A stretch of 41,879 nt of DNA from an uncultured Actinomycetes bacterium. GTDB lineage: Bacteria > Actinomycetota > Actinomycetes > S36-B12 > UBA5976. Below, piece after piece: positions 12,267 to 22,420 of this stretch (positions are counted from its first letter, which is position 1; the number at the start of each line of letters is the position of its first letter). The translations under genes were made by a program, and so were the position numbers. The notes beneath the pieces are model-generated. The model ran no database searches, had not been told where the DNA came from, and saw only the letters and a list, made by a program, of their open reading frames with translations. The DNA lies in contig CAITJH010000027.1 of assembly GCA_903892635.1 (NCBI GenBank), positions 1-41,879 of the forward strand, given 5' to 3'.

Positions 12267-13457
12267 ATGTCCGGTCGTTTGTTTACTTCTGAGTCCGTAA
12301 CTGAAGGTCATCCTGACAAGATGGCTGACCAGATCTCGGATGCCATCCTTGACGATCTGTTGGCTCAAGATCCAAAGAGTCGTGTAGCGGTTGAAACCAT
12401 GCTCACAACCGGGCAAATCCATGTTGCCGGTGAAGTGACAACAACTGGATACGCAGATGTCATGAGCATCGTGCGCAATGTTGTTTGCGAAATTGGTTAC
12501 GACACATCAGACAAGGGTTTTGACGGAAATTCGTGTGGCATCTCGGTATCGATCGGTGCGCAGTCGCCAGATATCGCTCAGGGTGTTGACGATGCTTTTG
12601 AAGAACGCGTTACAGGTTCAGGAGATCCACTCGATCGTCAAGGCGCGGGTGACCAAGGTTTGATGTTTGGCTATGCCAGCGATGACACCCCAGAACTTAT
12701 GCCGCTTCCGATTACGATTGCACACCGTCTTGCTGAACAACTGACAGCTGTTCGTAAGTCAGGTCAAATGGCTTACTTGCGTCCTGATGGTAAGACACAG
12801 GTCACTATTGAATACGACGGCGATCGTCCGGTTCGTCTCGACACAGTTGTTCTTTCGTCGCAACATGCTGACAACGTTGACCTCGACAAGCAACTAGCGC
12901 CGGAAATCAAAGCAAATGTAATTGACCCCATTTTGGCGAAATTTGATCTAGATAACAGCGACTACAAGTTGCTCGTTAATCCAACAGGCAAGTTCGTCAT
13001 TGGTGGACCGATGGGTGATGCTGGGCTCACTGGTCGCAAGATCATCGTTGATACATATGGTGGAATGGCTCGCCACGGTGGTGGAGCATTCTCGGGTAAG
13101 GATCCATCAAAGGTTGACCGTTCGGCCGCCTATGCAATGCGATGGGTTGCCAAGAATGTTGTCGCTGCTGGACTGGCAAAGCGTTGTGAAGTTCAAGTTG
13201 CTTACGCCATCGGCAAGGCACATCCAGTTGGTGTCTTTGTTGAAACATTCGGTACGGGTACTGCGCCCGAAGAGAATATTCGTCAGGCAATCTTGAAGGT
13301 ATTCGATCTGCGTCCGGCTGCGATTATTAAAGATCTTGAGTTACTCGATACTGCAGTAACGAAGTATCGCCCAACAGCCGCGTACGGCCACTTTGGTCGT
13401 CCAGGTTTCACATGGGAACGTACTGATCGCGCTGCTGAATTGGCTGCTTCGGTTTAG
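12267..13457 (+). CDS. metK: S-adenosylmethionine synthase
   Basis: This enzyme makes SAM from methionine and ATP. At 396 residues it is full length. [11 protein letters not shown] near residues 15-25 forms part of the ATP site. [11 protein letters not shown] near 125-135 and [19 protein letters not shown] near 272-290 are the two family signatures. An AAAAGG ribosome binding site lies upstream of the ATG. The gene is separated from coaBC by 77 bases with its own promoter candidate and is closed by a strong terminator, so it is probably a single-gene unit, although read-through from coaBC is possible. Confidence 0.97.
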   Translation: MSGRLFTSESVTEGHPDKMADQISDAILDDLLAQDPKSRVAVETMLTTGQIHVAGEVTTTGYADVMSIVRNVVCEIGYDTSDKGFDGNSCGISVSIGAQSPDIAQGVDDAFEERVTGSGDPLDRQGAGDQGLMFGYASDDTPELMPLPITIAHRLAEQLTAVRKSGQMAYLRPDGKTQVTIEYDGDRPVRLDTVVLSSQHADNVDLDKQLAPEIKANVIDPILAKFDLDNSDYKLLVNPTGKFVIGGPMGDAGLTGRKIIVDTYGGMARHGGGAFSGKDPSKVDRSAAYAMRWVAKNVVAAGLAKRCEVQVAYAIGKAHPVGVFVETFGTGTAPEENIRQAILKVFDLRPAAIIKDLELLDTAVTKYRPTAAYGHFGRPGFTWERTDRAAELAASV

Positions 13458-13472
13458 TTCGCAACTCTTAGC

Positions 13473-13513
13473 CTGTGGCACTACCTGCTCAAAGGGTAGT
13501 GCCACAGTTTTTT
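13473..13513 (+). terminator. Intrinsic terminator after metK
   Basis: A perfect 13-bp stem (CTGTGGCACTACC at 13473-13485 with GGTAGTGCCACAG at 13495-13507) has a 9-base loop and is followed directly by TTTTTT. It is the clearest classical terminator in the window and separates metK from priA. Confidence 0.93.
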
Positions 13514-13560
13514 GTGGATACTTTCCTTTGGTCGCTAGCAAGTGAGAGACTGAATCCACA

Positions 13561-15540
13561 ATGAGCACGGAACAGATGTCACTTGTACCTGGTCGCAAAA
13601 AGCGCACCAAGGCTGATGTTCCTATGGCATCTGTCGATCCAATTGCACATATCGTGATCGATTCGCCGTTGCCGCATTTAGATCATCAGTTTGACTATGC
13701 AATTCCGGAGAAACTCTCAGATGCCATAAAACCTGGAGTTCGAGTTCGAGTTCGTTTCGCAGGGAAACTGACAGACGGTTTTGTTGTGGCTCGATCGAGT
13801 GTGACAGAACATCAAGGAACATTGCTCGCAGTTGCCTCGGTAGTTTCTCCCGAACCAGTTCTTACACCTGAAATTCTGGAATTAGCTCGGACTGTGGCAA
13901 GCCGATGGGCCGGAACGCTTTCGGATGTTTTGCGCAGTGCGATTCCACATCGCCATGCGCGAGCTGAGGCGGTTATTGACGACGAGCCTGAAGCATGTCC
14001 AGTGGTAAACACATCATCCTGGACTCCATACGTGGGTTCGGCCGCACTCATTAAGCGAAGCGTCGATGGTGAGTCACCTCGCGCGATCGTCACTACTGGC
14101 ACAGACGATGGCGCGAATCTCATTGCTGAATATGTTTTAACTCTGGCTCATGCGCAGAAGTTTGTGATTGTTGTTGCGCCTGATCGCACATCAGTCGAAG
14201 CGGTGTATGTGGCGATGACAAACCTCGGCGCACCAAGCTCGTTACTGACAACAGTGATGGCTGATGATGGCCCAGAGAAGCGTTATCGACATTGGCTACG
14301 TGCATTTCGCGGAAATGCGCGCATCGTCATCGGAACTCGTTCTGCGGTATTCACACCGATGCATGAACTTGCAGCAATAGTTGTGTGGGACGACTGGAAT
14401 TCAACTTTGTATGACCCGCAAGCACCATATTGGAATGCTCGGGATGTTGCTGTGCTTCGAAGCCAACAGCAAAATACCGCTCTGGTCCTTATTGGTAGTG
14501 CAGTCTCAACCGATGCTGTCGCCTTGATGCCTTGGCTCGCGCATGTTGGTCGAAGTAAAGACGATGCACGTCAACACTGGCCCAGAGTGCGAAGTGCTCT
14601 GGATGACACCTATCGAGACACTGTTGGAAAACCTGTGCGCATTCCACCGCTTGCTTTTCAGGTGGCGAGTAAAGCCTTGCAGAAGGGGCCGGTGATTTTT
14701 CTCACTGCTCGAGCTGGTTACATGCCACGACTTGCCTGCGATACCTGCCGCACAGTTGCTGCATGTTCGCAGTGTGCAGGTCCCTTAATGACATCGCGTA
14801 GATCGACATTGCCAACATGTTTCTATTGTGGGCATCAAGAATCGGCATGGTCATGCTCGCGTTGCCACGCAACGGCGCTGCGTGCCAACCAAATCGGAAG
14901 TGAACGCACGGCTGAAGAACTCGGTCGAGCATTTCCGGGAATCCCAGTTCGAAGTTCGTCGGGGGATCGCATTGTGCGTCACATAGATGCGCGACCAGCA
15001 ATCATCGTTGCAACTCCTGGTGCAGTACCGACAGTCGACGGAGGCTTTGCGGCAGCGGTCATTTTGGACGGCAATGCGATGTTGGCAAGACCTGATCTTC
15101 GAGCAAGTGAAGAAACTTTTACTAAGTGGATGGAAACGGTCGCTCAGGTCAGTCCCTCTGGCGAAGTTGTCATCGTTGCAGATTCCGACCATCCTGCGGT
15201 ACAGGGTGTCATTCGAAATGATCCGATCGGATTTGCGGTGCGCGAGAATGAATCGCGTGCGCAAGTTTTACTTCCGCCAGAGGTTCGATTAATCGCACTT
15301 ACTGGTTCTCAGTCAGACATCGACGACTTGCTTGAGACCGTCAAGGCATCACACACACTCGATGCGGCGCAGGTTCGAGGTCCAGTTCCGGTTGCTCAGG
15401 GCCAAGTGCGTTATCTCGTGACTTGTTCAAAAGTCGAGGCTGCTCCAATAGTTGCTGCATTTAAAGCGGCCACGGCTATTCGCAGTGCCAAACATCGCGG
15501 TGAACCTGTCAATGTCAAGGTAGATCCACGCGACATTTAA
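13561..15540 (+). CDS. priA: PriA-like primosomal protein N', helicase-inactive actinobacterial form
   Basis: This 659-residue protein has the PriA layout. A DNA-binding N-terminal domain contains HIVIDSPLPHLDHQFDYAIP (near 31-50), a central helicase fold follows, and a zinc-binding cysteine cluster (CDTC, CSQC, CFYC, CSRC, about 397-442) is intact. The ATPase motifs are degenerate. The Walker A position reads TTGTDDGAN with no GKT, the DEEH box reads WDDWN, and the QxxGRxGR motif was not found. This is the known actinobacterial condition and suggests a structural or loading role in replication restart rather than unwinding. The ATG at 13561 has no visible ribosome binding site. Later ATGs at 13576 and 13624 are possible. 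Confidence 0.88.
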   Translation: MSTEQMSLVPGRKKRTKADVPMASVDPIAHIVIDSPLPHLDHQFDYAIPEKLSDAIKPGVRVRVRFAGKLTDGFVVARSSVTEHQGTLLAVASVVSPEPVLTPEILELARTVASRWAGTLSDVLRSAIPHRHARAEAVIDDEPEACPVVNTSSWTPYVGSAALIKRSVDGESPRAIVTTGTDDGANLIAEYVLTLAHAQKFVIVVAPDRTSVEAVYVAMTNLGAPSSLLTTVMADDGPEKRYRHWLRAFRGNARIVIGTRSAVFTPMHELAAIVVWDDWNSTLYDPQAPYWNARDVAVLRSQQQNTALVLIGSAVSTDAVALMPWLAHVGRSKDDARQHWPRVRSALDDTYRDTVGKPVRIPPLAFQVASKALQKGPVIFLTARAGYMPRLACDTCRTVAACSQCAGPLMTSRRSTLPTCFYCGHQESAWSCSRCHATALRANQIGSERTAEELGRAFPGIPVRSSSGDRIVRHIDARPAIIVATPGAVPTVDGGFAAAVILDGNAMLARPDLRASEETFTKWMETVAQVSPSGEVVIVADSDHPAVQGVIRNDPIGFAVRENESRAQVLLPPEVRLIALTGSQSDIDDLLETVKASHTLDAAQVRGPVPVAQGQVRYLVTCSKVEAAPIVAAFKAATAIRSAKHRGEPVNVKVDPRDI

Positions 15541-15557
15541 ATGCCGTTCGTGCGCGA

Positions 15558-15563
15558 TAAACT
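15558..15563 (+). promoter_or_regulatory. Possible -10 box upstream of def
   Basis: TAAACT lies 37 bases before the def ATG, in the 60-base gap after priA. No -35 partner was recognised, so this is only a candidate. The gap also holds the def ribosome binding site, GGAGG at 15591-15595. Confidence 0.3.
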
Positions 15564-15600
15564 ATGAGTAAGTATTACGCGTAGTTCATTGGAGGCATTG

Positions 15601-16146
15601 ATGCCAGTCAAGCCCGTTCGATTATTTGGTGATCCAGTCTTAACAACAAAGGCTGAAGAAGTCACCGTGTTCGATAAAGAATTGCGCCAACTTGTCGCTG
15701 ATCTTACGGCGACAATGCTTGACGCCCCTGGAGCTGGATTGGCTGCTCCACAAATCGGTGTGAGTTTGCGAGTCTTTACCTATGACGTGGATGGTGTCGT
15801 AGGTCATTTGATTAATCCGAATTTAGATCTTTCTGAAGAGCTTCAAGATGGGCTTGAAGGCTGTTTGTCAGTTCCAGATCTTGCCTTTGAATGCAAGCGC
15901 TCGATGTATGTCGTTGCCAAAGGCATGAACATGTACGGCGAGCCTGTTGTGATCGAGGGCAGCGAACTGCTGGCTCGTGCCGTTCAACACGAAACGGATC
16001 ACCTCGATGGCATTGTGTTCATTGACAGACTCGATCCTGAAACTCGTAAAGAGGCAATGAAAGCGATCCGTGAGTCTGACTGGTTCAATCCAACAATGAC
16101 TCAGATCAAAGACAGCCCGCATCCGTTGATGAAGGGTTTTATGTAA
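15601..16146 (+). CDS. def: Peptide deformylase
   Basis: This enzyme removes the formyl group from the N-terminal methionine of new proteins. All three metalloprotease motifs are present: GAGLAAPQIG, EGCLSVPD with its metal-binding Cys, and HETDHLDG with two His ligands and the catalytic Glu. I chose the ATG at 15601 because GGAGG ends five bases before it; an in-frame TTG at 15589 overlaps that site and is unlikely. The product is 181 residues. fmt follows after two bases, the common def-fmt pairing that adds and removes formyl groups. Confidence 0.95.
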   Translation: MPVKPVRLFGDPVLTTKAEEVTVFDKELRQLVADLTATMLDAPGAGLAAPQIGVSLRVFTYDVDGVVGHLINPNLDLSEELQDGLEGCLSVPDLAFECKRSMYVVAKGMNMYGEPVVIEGSELLARAVQHETDHLDGIVFIDRLDPETRKEAMKAIRESDWFNPTMTQIKDSPHPLMKGFM

Positions 16147-16148
16147 TC

Positions 16149-17057
16149 GTGCGTATCGCTTACGCAGGTACGCCTGAGTCCGCCATCGCTCCACTGGAAG
16201 CCTTGATGGCGTCACATCACACAGTTGAGTTTGTGGTCACACGTCCAGACGCGCCAACAGGACGTGGGCGAGTGATGACTGCTTCGCCTGTTGCACAGTT
16301 TGCTGAAAGTCGCGGAATCAGAGTTATCAAAACGTCGGACCTGCATGCCCATGCAAAGGAATTTGATGGACTTGATGTGGTGGTGGTTGTTGCATTCGGC
16401 GCGATGGTTCCAGAACAGCTTCTCGAAGTTCCTACATACGGTTGGATTAACTTACATTTCTCGCTGTTGCCAACATGGCGGGGTGCAGCTCCAGTGCAGT
16501 ACGCCATTCTTCATGGTGATGACCACACTGGCGTGACAGCATTCCGTATTGATGCTGGTTTAGACACTGGCCCAGTTCTTGGACAAGTGTCAACGGACAT
16601 CAGTAAGCGAGAAACGGCAGGGGAGTTACTACTTCGCCTCACTGACTACGGATCAACACTTTTGCGCCAAGTGCTTGATGGTCTTGAATCGGGCCAAGTT
16701 ATGGCCGCTGGGCAAAGTGCGCACAACATTTCTCATGCTCCAAAAATCACAAAAGACGATGCACGAATCATTTGGGATCACCCTGCGTTAGCGGTGTCGC
16801 GACGAATTCGAGCGGTGACTCCAGTGCCAGGTGCATGGACGATGTGCAGCGATGATCGCATCAAATTGTCGCCAGTAACTTTGCGCACAGACATTACTGA
16901 TCTCAAGCCAGGACAAGTCGTGCTTCGAGAAGGATGTGCTCTTGTAGGTACGAGCACGCATGCCGTAGAGCTTCACGAACTGCAGCGTCCTGGAAAAAAT
17001 ATGTCGAGTGCTGTGCAATGGTTGAGTTCGCAAACGACAGAGATATGGTTTCAGTGA
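16149..17057 (+). CDS. fmt: Methionyl-tRNA formyltransferase
   Basis: This enzyme formylates initiator Met-tRNA using 10-formyl-tetrahydrofolate. The N-terminal catalytic domain has Asn101 and His103 in NLHFSLLP, followed by WRGAAPVQ and the catalytic Asp139 in GLDTGP. The C-terminal tRNA-binding domain ends the 302-residue protein. The start is GTG, two bases after the def stop, so translation is probably coupled. Its end overlaps the start of rsmB. Confidence 0.95.
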   Translation: MRIAYAGTPESAIAPLEALMASHHTVEFVVTRPDAPTGRGRVMTASPVAQFAESRGIRVIKTSDLHAHAKEFDGLDVVVVVAFGAMVPEQLLEVPTYGWINLHFSLLPTWRGAAPVQYAILHGDDHTGVTAFRIDAGLDTGPVLGQVSTDISKRETAGELLLRLTDYGSTLLRQVLDGLESGQVMAAGQSAHNISHAPKITKDDARIIWDHPALAVSRRIRAVTPVPGAWTMCSDDRIKLSPVTLRTDITDLKPGQVVLREGCALVGTSTHAVELHELQRPGKNMSSAVQWLSSQTTEIWFQ

Positions 17058-18391
17058 ATCCACGCCTCATTGCCTTCGACATTTTGCAAGCAGTTCATAA
17101 CAACGATGCGTATGCAAATCTTGCGCTGCCGTCTGCGCTCGATGCCGCAAAGCTGAGTGATCGTGATGCGGGTCTAGCCACTGAAATTACTTATGGCGCT
17201 TTACGTCGACAAGGAAGTCTCGATGCCGTCATCGATGCCTGTGTCGATCGCGAACTTGATACCAAGGTCCGCGATGTCTGTCGCATTGGTTCGTACCAAT
17301 TGCTGTTCATGCGAATTCCATCTCATGCGGCCGTTTCTGAGTCAGTAGATCTGGCTCGCCACGTCGCTGGTGTTGGTGCATCGAAATTTGTGAATGCAGT
17401 TCTTCGACGTGTGAGCCAGCACGATTGGGACAAGTGGCTAGAGATCGTCACGGCAGACGTAGACAATGCGCGACGATTAGCCATAACGTATTCGTATCCC
17501 GAATGGGTTGTTCGATCACTAGCTGATGCATACGATGTTGATGCTGAAGGCGTTGTTGAAATTCTTGAAGCTGGAAATGTGCCAGCTGAAGTGACGTTGG
17601 CTGCGCGACCAGGACAATGCACGCGCGACGAACTGCTTGCTCAATCCCACGGAACTGTTGGCACTTTAACGCCATGGTCTGTAGTCATGTCTCGAACCTC
17701 GGATGGACCGCGTCGCCCCGGTGACATTGAATTAATCCGTTCCGGTCGTGCTGGAGTACAAGACGAAGGCAGTCAACTAGTCGCACAAATTCTTGCCACC
17801 GCTTCAGTCGTCGGTGATGAGTCTCATTGGCTAGACATGTGCGCTGGACCAGGTGGCAAGGCTGCGTTGCTTGCAGGTTTGGCCGCAGAGCGTGGTGCAG
17901 ATCTCGTGGCACTCGAGCCCATAGAGTCCAGAGCTAGATTGGTTGAGAATTCGCTTCGTCATGCGCCAGGTTCTCCAAAAGTTATTGTTACCGATGCTCG
18001 CGAGTTTTCGTCAGCCGTAGAGTTTGATCGAATCTTGATAGATGCACCTTGCACTGGTCTTGGGGCTCTGCGTCGACGTCCCGAAGCCCGTTGGCGCAAG
18101 CAACCCTCAGATGTTCCGACGTTAGCCAAATTGCAACGCGAACTTTTAGCCCACGCTGCAACGATGGTGCGCGTTGGGGGAGTCATTGGGTATGCAACGT
18201 GTTCGCCGCATCGCGCCGAAACTGACGCTATCGTCGAAGATTTTTTGCGCAAGAATTCAGATTTCGAAGTGGTGGACATTAACTCGATTGAGCCAGCGGT
18301 AGCGTCGAGTAGCACGCCGTATTTGCGCCTCCGACCTGACATTCAAGGCACCGATGGAATGTTTCTGGCATTGCTTCGCCGAATCCGGTAA
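17045..18391 (+). CDS. rsmB: 16S rRNA (cytosine-967-C5)-methyltransferase
   Basis: This is an RsmB (Sun/Fmu) family m5C methyltransferase of 448 residues. The N-terminal NusB-like RNA-binding domain begins with NPRLIAFDILQAV. The C-terminal Rossmann methyltransferase contains the SAM motif LDMCAGPGGKA (about 262-272) and the two active cysteines in DAPCTGLG (about 331) and YATCSPH (about 381). The open frame extends back into fmt, but homology starts at NPRL. I therefore chose ATG 17045; GTG 17054, which overlaps the fmt TGA, is an equally reasonable start. It follows def-fmt as in many bacteria. Confidence 0.92.
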   Translation: MVSVNPRLIAFDILQAVHNNDAYANLALPSALDAAKLSDRDAGLATEITYGALRRQGSLDAVIDACVDRELDTKVRDVCRIGSYQLLFMRIPSHAAVSESVDLARHVAGVGASKFVNAVLRRVSQHDWDKWLEIVTADVDNARRLAITYSYPEWVVRSLADAYDVDAEGVVEILEAGNVPAEVTLAARPGQCTRDELLAQSHGTVGTLTPWSVVMSRTSDGPRRPGDIELIRSGRAGVQDEGSQLVAQILATASVVGDESHWLDMCAGPGGKAALLAGLAAERGADLVALEPIESRARLVENSLRHAPGSPKVIVTDAREFSSAVEFDRILIDAPCTGLGALRRRPEARWRKQPSDVPTLAKLQRELLAHAATMVRVGGVIGYATCSPHRAETDAIVEDFLRKNSDFEVVDINSIEPAVASSSTPYLRLRPDIQGTDGMFLALLRRIR

Positions 18392-18404
18392 TTCACTAAA
18401 GCAC

Positions 18405-18410
18405 TAGTCT
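18405..18410 (+). promoter_or_regulatory. Candidate -10 box for leaderless rpe transcription
   Basis: TAGTCT ends exactly six bases before the rpe ATG at 18417, and no ribosome binding site fits in the gap. This predicts transcription from the A of the ATG and marks the likely start of the rpe-rib operon. No good -35 box was found. Confidence 0.5.
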
Positions 18411-18416
18411 TGACGT

Positions 18417-19103
18417 ATGGGACTTCGAATTTCACCGAGTATCTTGTCGGCAGATTTTGGACATCTGGTCGATGAGTGTGAGCGTGTGGCAGGTGCTGCC
18501 GATTGGCTTCATGTCGATGTCATGGACAACCATTTCGTTCCTAATTTGACGCTTGGACTTCCCATTGTCGAGTCACTTCTCAAGCAAGTGTCGACGCCGA
18601 TTGATTGCCATCTCATGATTTCAGATGCTGATCGTTGGGCTCCAGGTTATGCCGAAGTCGGAGCGGCTAGCGTGACTTTCCATGTCGAAGCTGCTGCCAA
18701 CCCAAGTCAGGTTGCGCGAGATATTCGTTCACATGGTGCCCGCGCTGGAATGGCGCTCAAGCCAGCAACTCGCATTGAAGATTATGTCGAAGTCATTGAG
18801 GAGTTCGACATGATTTTGATCATGACAGTCGAACCAGGTTTTGGTGGACAGTCATTCATGGCAGATCAATTGCCGAAGGTGCGTGCGGCTCGCGAACTCG
18901 TTAAAAATAAGGATCTTGATATTTGGATTCAAGTTGATGGCGGAGTTTCGGCAGCAACGATTGAACAATGCGCTGAAGCAGGCGCCGATACGTTTGTTGC
19001 AGGCTCAGCTGTCTACAGCACACCAGATCCAGTGGCCGCGATTTCACAACTGCGTGCTTTGGCGCAAACTGCTACAGATACTTCTTGGTGGTGCGCACAC
19101 TAA
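18417..19103 (+). CDS. rpe: Ribulose-phosphate 3-epimerase
   Basis: This enzyme interconverts ribulose 5-phosphate and xylulose 5-phosphate in the pentose phosphate pathway. The 228-residue TIM barrel has [10 protein letters not shown] at the N-terminus, [12 protein letters not shown] near 32-43, the metal-binding DCHLM segment, [10 protein letters not shown] and the catalytic VDGGV motif. It heads the riboflavin genes. That makes sense metabolically because ribulose 5-phosphate is a substrate of RibBA downstream. It shares one base with ribD. Confidence 0.95.
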   Translation: MGLRISPSILSADFGHLVDECERVAGAADWLHVDVMDNHFVPNLTLGLPIVESLLKQVSTPIDCHLMISDADRWAPGYAEVGAASVTFHVEAAANPSQVARDIRSHGARAGMALKPATRIEDYVEVIEEFDMILIMTVEPGFGGQSFMADQLPKVRAARELVKNKDLDIWIQVDGGVSAATIEQCAEAGADTFVAGSAVYSTPDPVAAISQLRALAQTATDTSWWCAH

Positions 19104-20098
19104 TGACACACGAGCTCCACATGAAACGTGCCATTGCGTTGGCACGTTCAGTGGATTTGTCGCGCGACATTAATCCTCGCGTTGGCGCGATTGTCGTCAA
19201 TGCGAATGGCGATGTCGTTGGTGAAGGTGTGCATCATGGATCAGGTACTGCACATGCTGAAATGGTTGCGGTGCAGCAAGCGGGGACGTCAGCCAAGGGA
19301 TCAACGGTTTACGTCACCCTTGAGCCGTGCAACAGCACGGGTATGCAGGGTCCGTGTTCAGTGGGACTTATTGAAGCCGGAGTTGCTCGAGTGGTTTACG
19401 GGCAAACAGATCCGCATCGCGCAATGGCAGGTGGCGCGGAGCAATTGCGCAATGCAGGCATTGACGTAATTAGTCACATCGAGTTACACGATTGCGAAGC
19501 ATTAAATTCCACATGGAATTTTGCGCAACTCAATGGTCGTCCGTGGGTCACGTGGAAAACAGCGACGAGCTTAGATGGATTTATCGCAGCGGTTGATGGA
19601 ACGAGCAAATGGATTACCGGCGACTTGGCTCGCGAACAAGTTCAAAATCTTCGAGCACATGTTGGTGCGATAGTTACAGGCACTGGCACTGTTCTGGCTG
19701 ATAATCCAGCACTCACGGTTCGTGCGAACTCTGCCGATCAACAGCCACTCCGCATTGTCGTCGGTTCTCGAACAATCCCTGCCGATTTCCAAGTCATGCA
19801 AGGTGATCGCCCAGCGATTCTGATGGATGCTGACCTGAACCATGCTCTGAGAACTTTGTGGCACGAATACAAGATTCACTCTGTCATGCTAGAAGCTGGT
19901 GCAGGATTGTCCTCAAGTGCATGGAAGTTGGGACTAATCGACGAGGTGTACTGGTTTCAAGCCCCTGTGATTATGGGCACAGGAATCCCAGCCCTTGCAG
20001 ATATTGGAGTTTCAACGATTCAGGATGCTCGCCGATTTAACGATGCGAGCGTTGATCGTGTTGGATTAGACCTAGTTATTCATTTCACTACGCGATAG
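19103..20098 (+). CDS. ribD: Bifunctional riboflavin deaminase / reductase
   Basis: RibD carries out the second and third steps from GTP to riboflavin. The N-terminal deaminase domain has the zinc motif HAEM and a PC-x8-C site in LEPCNSTGMQGPC. The C-terminal reductase domain starts at RPWVTWKTATSLDGFIA and binds NADPH. I place the start at ATG 19103, which overlaps the rpe stop (TAATG); an in-frame TTG at 19085 inside rpe is less likely. The product is 331 residues, full length for a fused RibD. Confidence 0.94.
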   Translation: MTHELHMKRAIALARSVDLSRDINPRVGAIVVNANGDVVGEGVHHGSGTAHAEMVAVQQAGTSAKGSTVYVTLEPCNSTGMQGPCSVGLIEAGVARVVYGQTDPHRAMAGGAEQLRNAGIDVISHIELHDCEALNSTWNFAQLNGRPWVTWKTATSLDGFIAAVDGTSKWITGDLAREQVQNLRAHVGAIVTGTGTVLADNPALTVRANSADQQPLRIVVGSRTIPADFQVMQGDRPAILMDADLNHALRTLWHEYKIHSVMLEAGAGLSSSAWKLGLIDEVYWFQAPVIMGTGIPALADIGVSTIQDARRFNDASVDRVGLDLVIHFTTR

Positions 20099-20106
20099 GC
20101 AGTTAC

Positions 20107-20700
20107 GTGTTCACAGGAATCATTGAAGAACTTGGACGTGTTGTCCACGTTGATTCACTTGGCGACTCCGTGCGCATGACTATTCATGGACCGGTAGTGA
20201 CCAGCGATGCCAACATCGGAGATTCAATCTCGGTCAACGGCGTTTGTCTAACTGTCACAACTCTCGAAGAAGGAGCATTCACGGCCGACGTGATGCTCGA
20301 GACTTTAAATCGAACGACGTTAGGTCATCTCGCAGACAGTTCTCCTGTGAACTTAGAGCGTCCGGTCACACTTGCAACTCGTCTTGGCGGCCACATGGTG
20401 CAAGGGCATGTGGATGGAGTTGCAGAAATCGTTGCACGTGATCATTCAGAGAACTGGGATGTCGTCACGATCAAACCTCCAGTTGAATTGCTCAAGTACA
20501 TCGTTGAAAAGGGAAGTATCACTGTCGATGGCACGTCACTGACTGTCGCAAGCGTTGACGATGCTCAATTCACAGTCTCGCTAATTCTAGAAACGTTAGC
20601 TAACACCACACTGGGCATCCGCCAAATTGGCGACGAAGTTAATCTTGAAGTAGATGTAATGGCAAAGTACGTAGAAAAATTGATGGGAGCACGCGCATGA
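20107..20700 (+). CDS. ribE: Riboflavin synthase alpha chain
   Basis: This enzyme dismutates two lumazine molecules to riboflavin and the RibH substrate. The 197-residue protein has the usual [10 protein letters not shown] start and two tandem lumazine-binding barrels. Each contains a Val-Asn-Gly or Val-Asp-Gly type motif (SVNGVCLTV near 41 and TVDGTSLTV near 139). The start is GTG, eight bases after ribD. No FMN riboswitch lies before it or anywhere else in this operon. It overlaps ribBA by four bases. Confidence 0.95.
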   Translation: MFTGIIEELGRVVHVDSLGDSVRMTIHGPVVTSDANIGDSISVNGVCLTVTTLEEGAFTADVMLETLNRTTLGHLADSSPVNLERPVTLATRLGGHMVQGHVDGVAEIVARDHSENWDVVTIKPPVELLKYIVEKGSITVDGTSLTVASVDDAQFTVSLILETLANTTLGIRQIGDEVNLEVDVMAKYVEKLMGARA

Positions 20701-21911
20701 CAATGCTCGACCCTGTCGAAGATGCAATCGCAGCAATCAAAGCTGGCAAAGTCGTCGTCGTTGTCGATGACGAAGATCGCGAAAATGAAGGTGACCTTGT
20801 TTTTGCCGCCTCGAAGGCAACAACAGAACTTGCCGGATTCATGATCCGTTACACATCAGGAGTCATTTGCGTAGCAATGGAAGGCCCAGAGCTCGATCGG
20901 CTCGGCTTGCCGCCCATGACATACGTCAATGAAGATCGCAAAGGCACTGCATATGCTGTGAGTGTCGATGCTCGCAATGGTGTCGATACCGGTATCAGTG
21001 CCGCCGATCGCGCGCACACCATCAAAGTTTTGTGTGATTCAGCATCTGAGCCACACGATCTCACTCGTCCGGGACACGTCTTTCCACTCCGAGCCATGCC
21101 CGGTGGCGTATTGCGTCGACCAGGACACACTGAGGCGTCCGTCGACCTTGCACGGCTTGCTGGGCTAACGCCTGCAGGAGCAATTGCCGAAGTAGTTCAC
21201 GACGACGGCTCAATGATGCGTGCTCCAGCTCTGCGAGAGTTTGCTAATGAACATGGCCTAGTCATGATCTCCATTGCTGACCTCATCAAATACCGTCGAC
21301 GCAATGAATCGTTGGTCGAGCGCATTGCTACCGCAGAGATGCCAACCGAAGCAGGAGAGTTTCAGATCGTTGGCTATCGCGGTGTGCTTGATGGCATAGA
21401 TCACGTGGCGTTAGTTATGGGCGACATCGGTGATGGCCATGATGTTTTGGTCCGTGTGCATTCCGAATGTCTGACTGGCGATGCACTCGGGTCGCTTCGC
21501 TGTGACTGTGGTCCACAACTTCGCGCGTCAATGCGAAAAGTTGCTGACGAAGGTCGCGGAATTGTGTTGTACATGCGCGGTCACGAAGGTCGGGGCATTG
21601 GCTTGCTTCATAAGTTGCGCGCTTACGAACTTCAAGATCAAGGCGCCGACACCGTCGAAGCCAATGTGGCGCTGGGTTTTGCTCCAGATGCCCGTGACTA
21701 TGGAACTGGTGCACAAATTTTGGTCAACCTTGGTGTGAAGTCAATGCGGCTGCTCACGAACAATCCCACAAAGCGTGCCGGTCTTGATGGTTACGGTTTA
21801 ACGATTACTGATCGTGTTCCAATTGAAATTGAGCCAAACGATTACAACTTGTCGTACATGGAAACGAAGCGTGACTCAATGGGCCACGAACTAACATTCG
21901 GAGGCAAGTAA
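20697..21911 (+). CDS. ribBA: Bifunctional DHBP synthase / GTP cyclohydrolase II
   Basis: This 404-residue fusion provides both entry points to riboflavin. The N-terminal domain (about 1-200) makes dihydroxybutanone phosphate from ribulose 5-phosphate, with the metal-binding [10 protein letters not shown] motif near residues 22-31. The C-terminal GTP cyclohydrolase II domain has three zinc cysteines in [15 protein letters not shown] (about 256-270) and the [13 protein letters not shown] segment. Both active sites look intact. It overlaps ribE by four bases and ribH by one. Confidence 0.96.
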   Translation: MTMLDPVEDAIAAIKAGKVVVVVDDEDRENEGDLVFAASKATTELAGFMIRYTSGVICVAMEGPELDRLGLPPMTYVNEDRKGTAYAVSVDARNGVDTGISAADRAHTIKVLCDSASEPHDLTRPGHVFPLRAMPGGVLRRPGHTEASVDLARLAGLTPAGAIAEVVHDDGSMMRAPALREFANEHGLVMISIADLIKYRRRNESLVERIATAEMPTEAGEFQIVGYRGVLDGIDHVALVMGDIGDGHDVLVRVHSECLTGDALGSLRCDCGPQLRASMRKVADEGRGIVLYMRGHEGRGIGLLHKLRAYELQDQGADTVEANVALGFAPDARDYGTGAQILVNLGVKSMRLLTNNPTKRAGLDGYGLTITDRVPIEIEPNDYNLSYMETKRDSMGHELTFGGK

Positions 21912-22387
21912 TGAGTGGCCACGGTAGTCCGGGATCGGACGTTGCAGGGTTTTCTGGCAAACGCGTTGTAATCGTCGCTTCCTCGTGGCACACGACTGTC
22001 ATGGACGGTTTGATTGAGGGAGCAACACGTGTCATTTCTGATGCCGGAATAACACCAGAACTTCATCGTGTTCCGGGAACTTTCGAACTGTCGATTGCCG
22101 CTCGCGAAGCCGCACTGTCAGGTGCTGACGCTGTCGTTGCACTAGGTGTAGTCATTCGCGGTGGAACACCGCACTTCGATTTTGTGTGCAACGCGGCAAC
22201 AGACGGACTCAATCGAGTCGCTCTCGACACTGGCGTGCCAGTTGGTTTCGGCGTACTCACATGCGATGACGAAAAGCAAGCACTCGATCGCGCTGGACTG
22301 CCGAACAGCATTGAAGACAAAGGTGCCGAAGCTGCATCCGCCGCACTGAATACATGGGTCGTTCTTCGCAATATTCGTAGTTCCTAG
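21911..22387 (+). CDS. ribH: 6,7-dimethyl-8-ribityllumazine synthase
   Basis: RibH condenses dihydroxybutanone phosphate with the RibD product to make the RibE substrate, usually as a pentamer or 60-subunit capsid. The 158-residue protein has ALGVVIRGGTPHFDFVC near 77-93, which carries the phosphate-binding Arg and catalytic His region, and PVGFGVLT near 110-117. It is the last gene of the rib operon. A small AGACT/AGTCT hairpin at 22386-22400 follows, without a proper T-run. Termination may instead involve the structured repeats just downstream. Confidence 0.95.
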   Translation: MSGHGSPGSDVAGFSGKRVVIVASSWHTTVMDGLIEGATRVISDAGITPELHRVPGTFELSIAAREAALSGADAVVALGVVIRGGTPHFDFVCNAATDGLNRVALDTGVPVGFGVLTCDDEKQALDRAGLPNSIEDKGAEAASAALNTWVVLRNIRSS

Positions 22388-22420
22388 ACTTACGCAGTCT
22401 GCACAATTTTCGACGGCAGA

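Noticed and set aside
18392-20106. FMN riboswitch for the riboflavin genes
   Set aside because: rpe, ribD and ribE are separated by at most a few bases, rpe seems leaderless, and no RFN element core was found.
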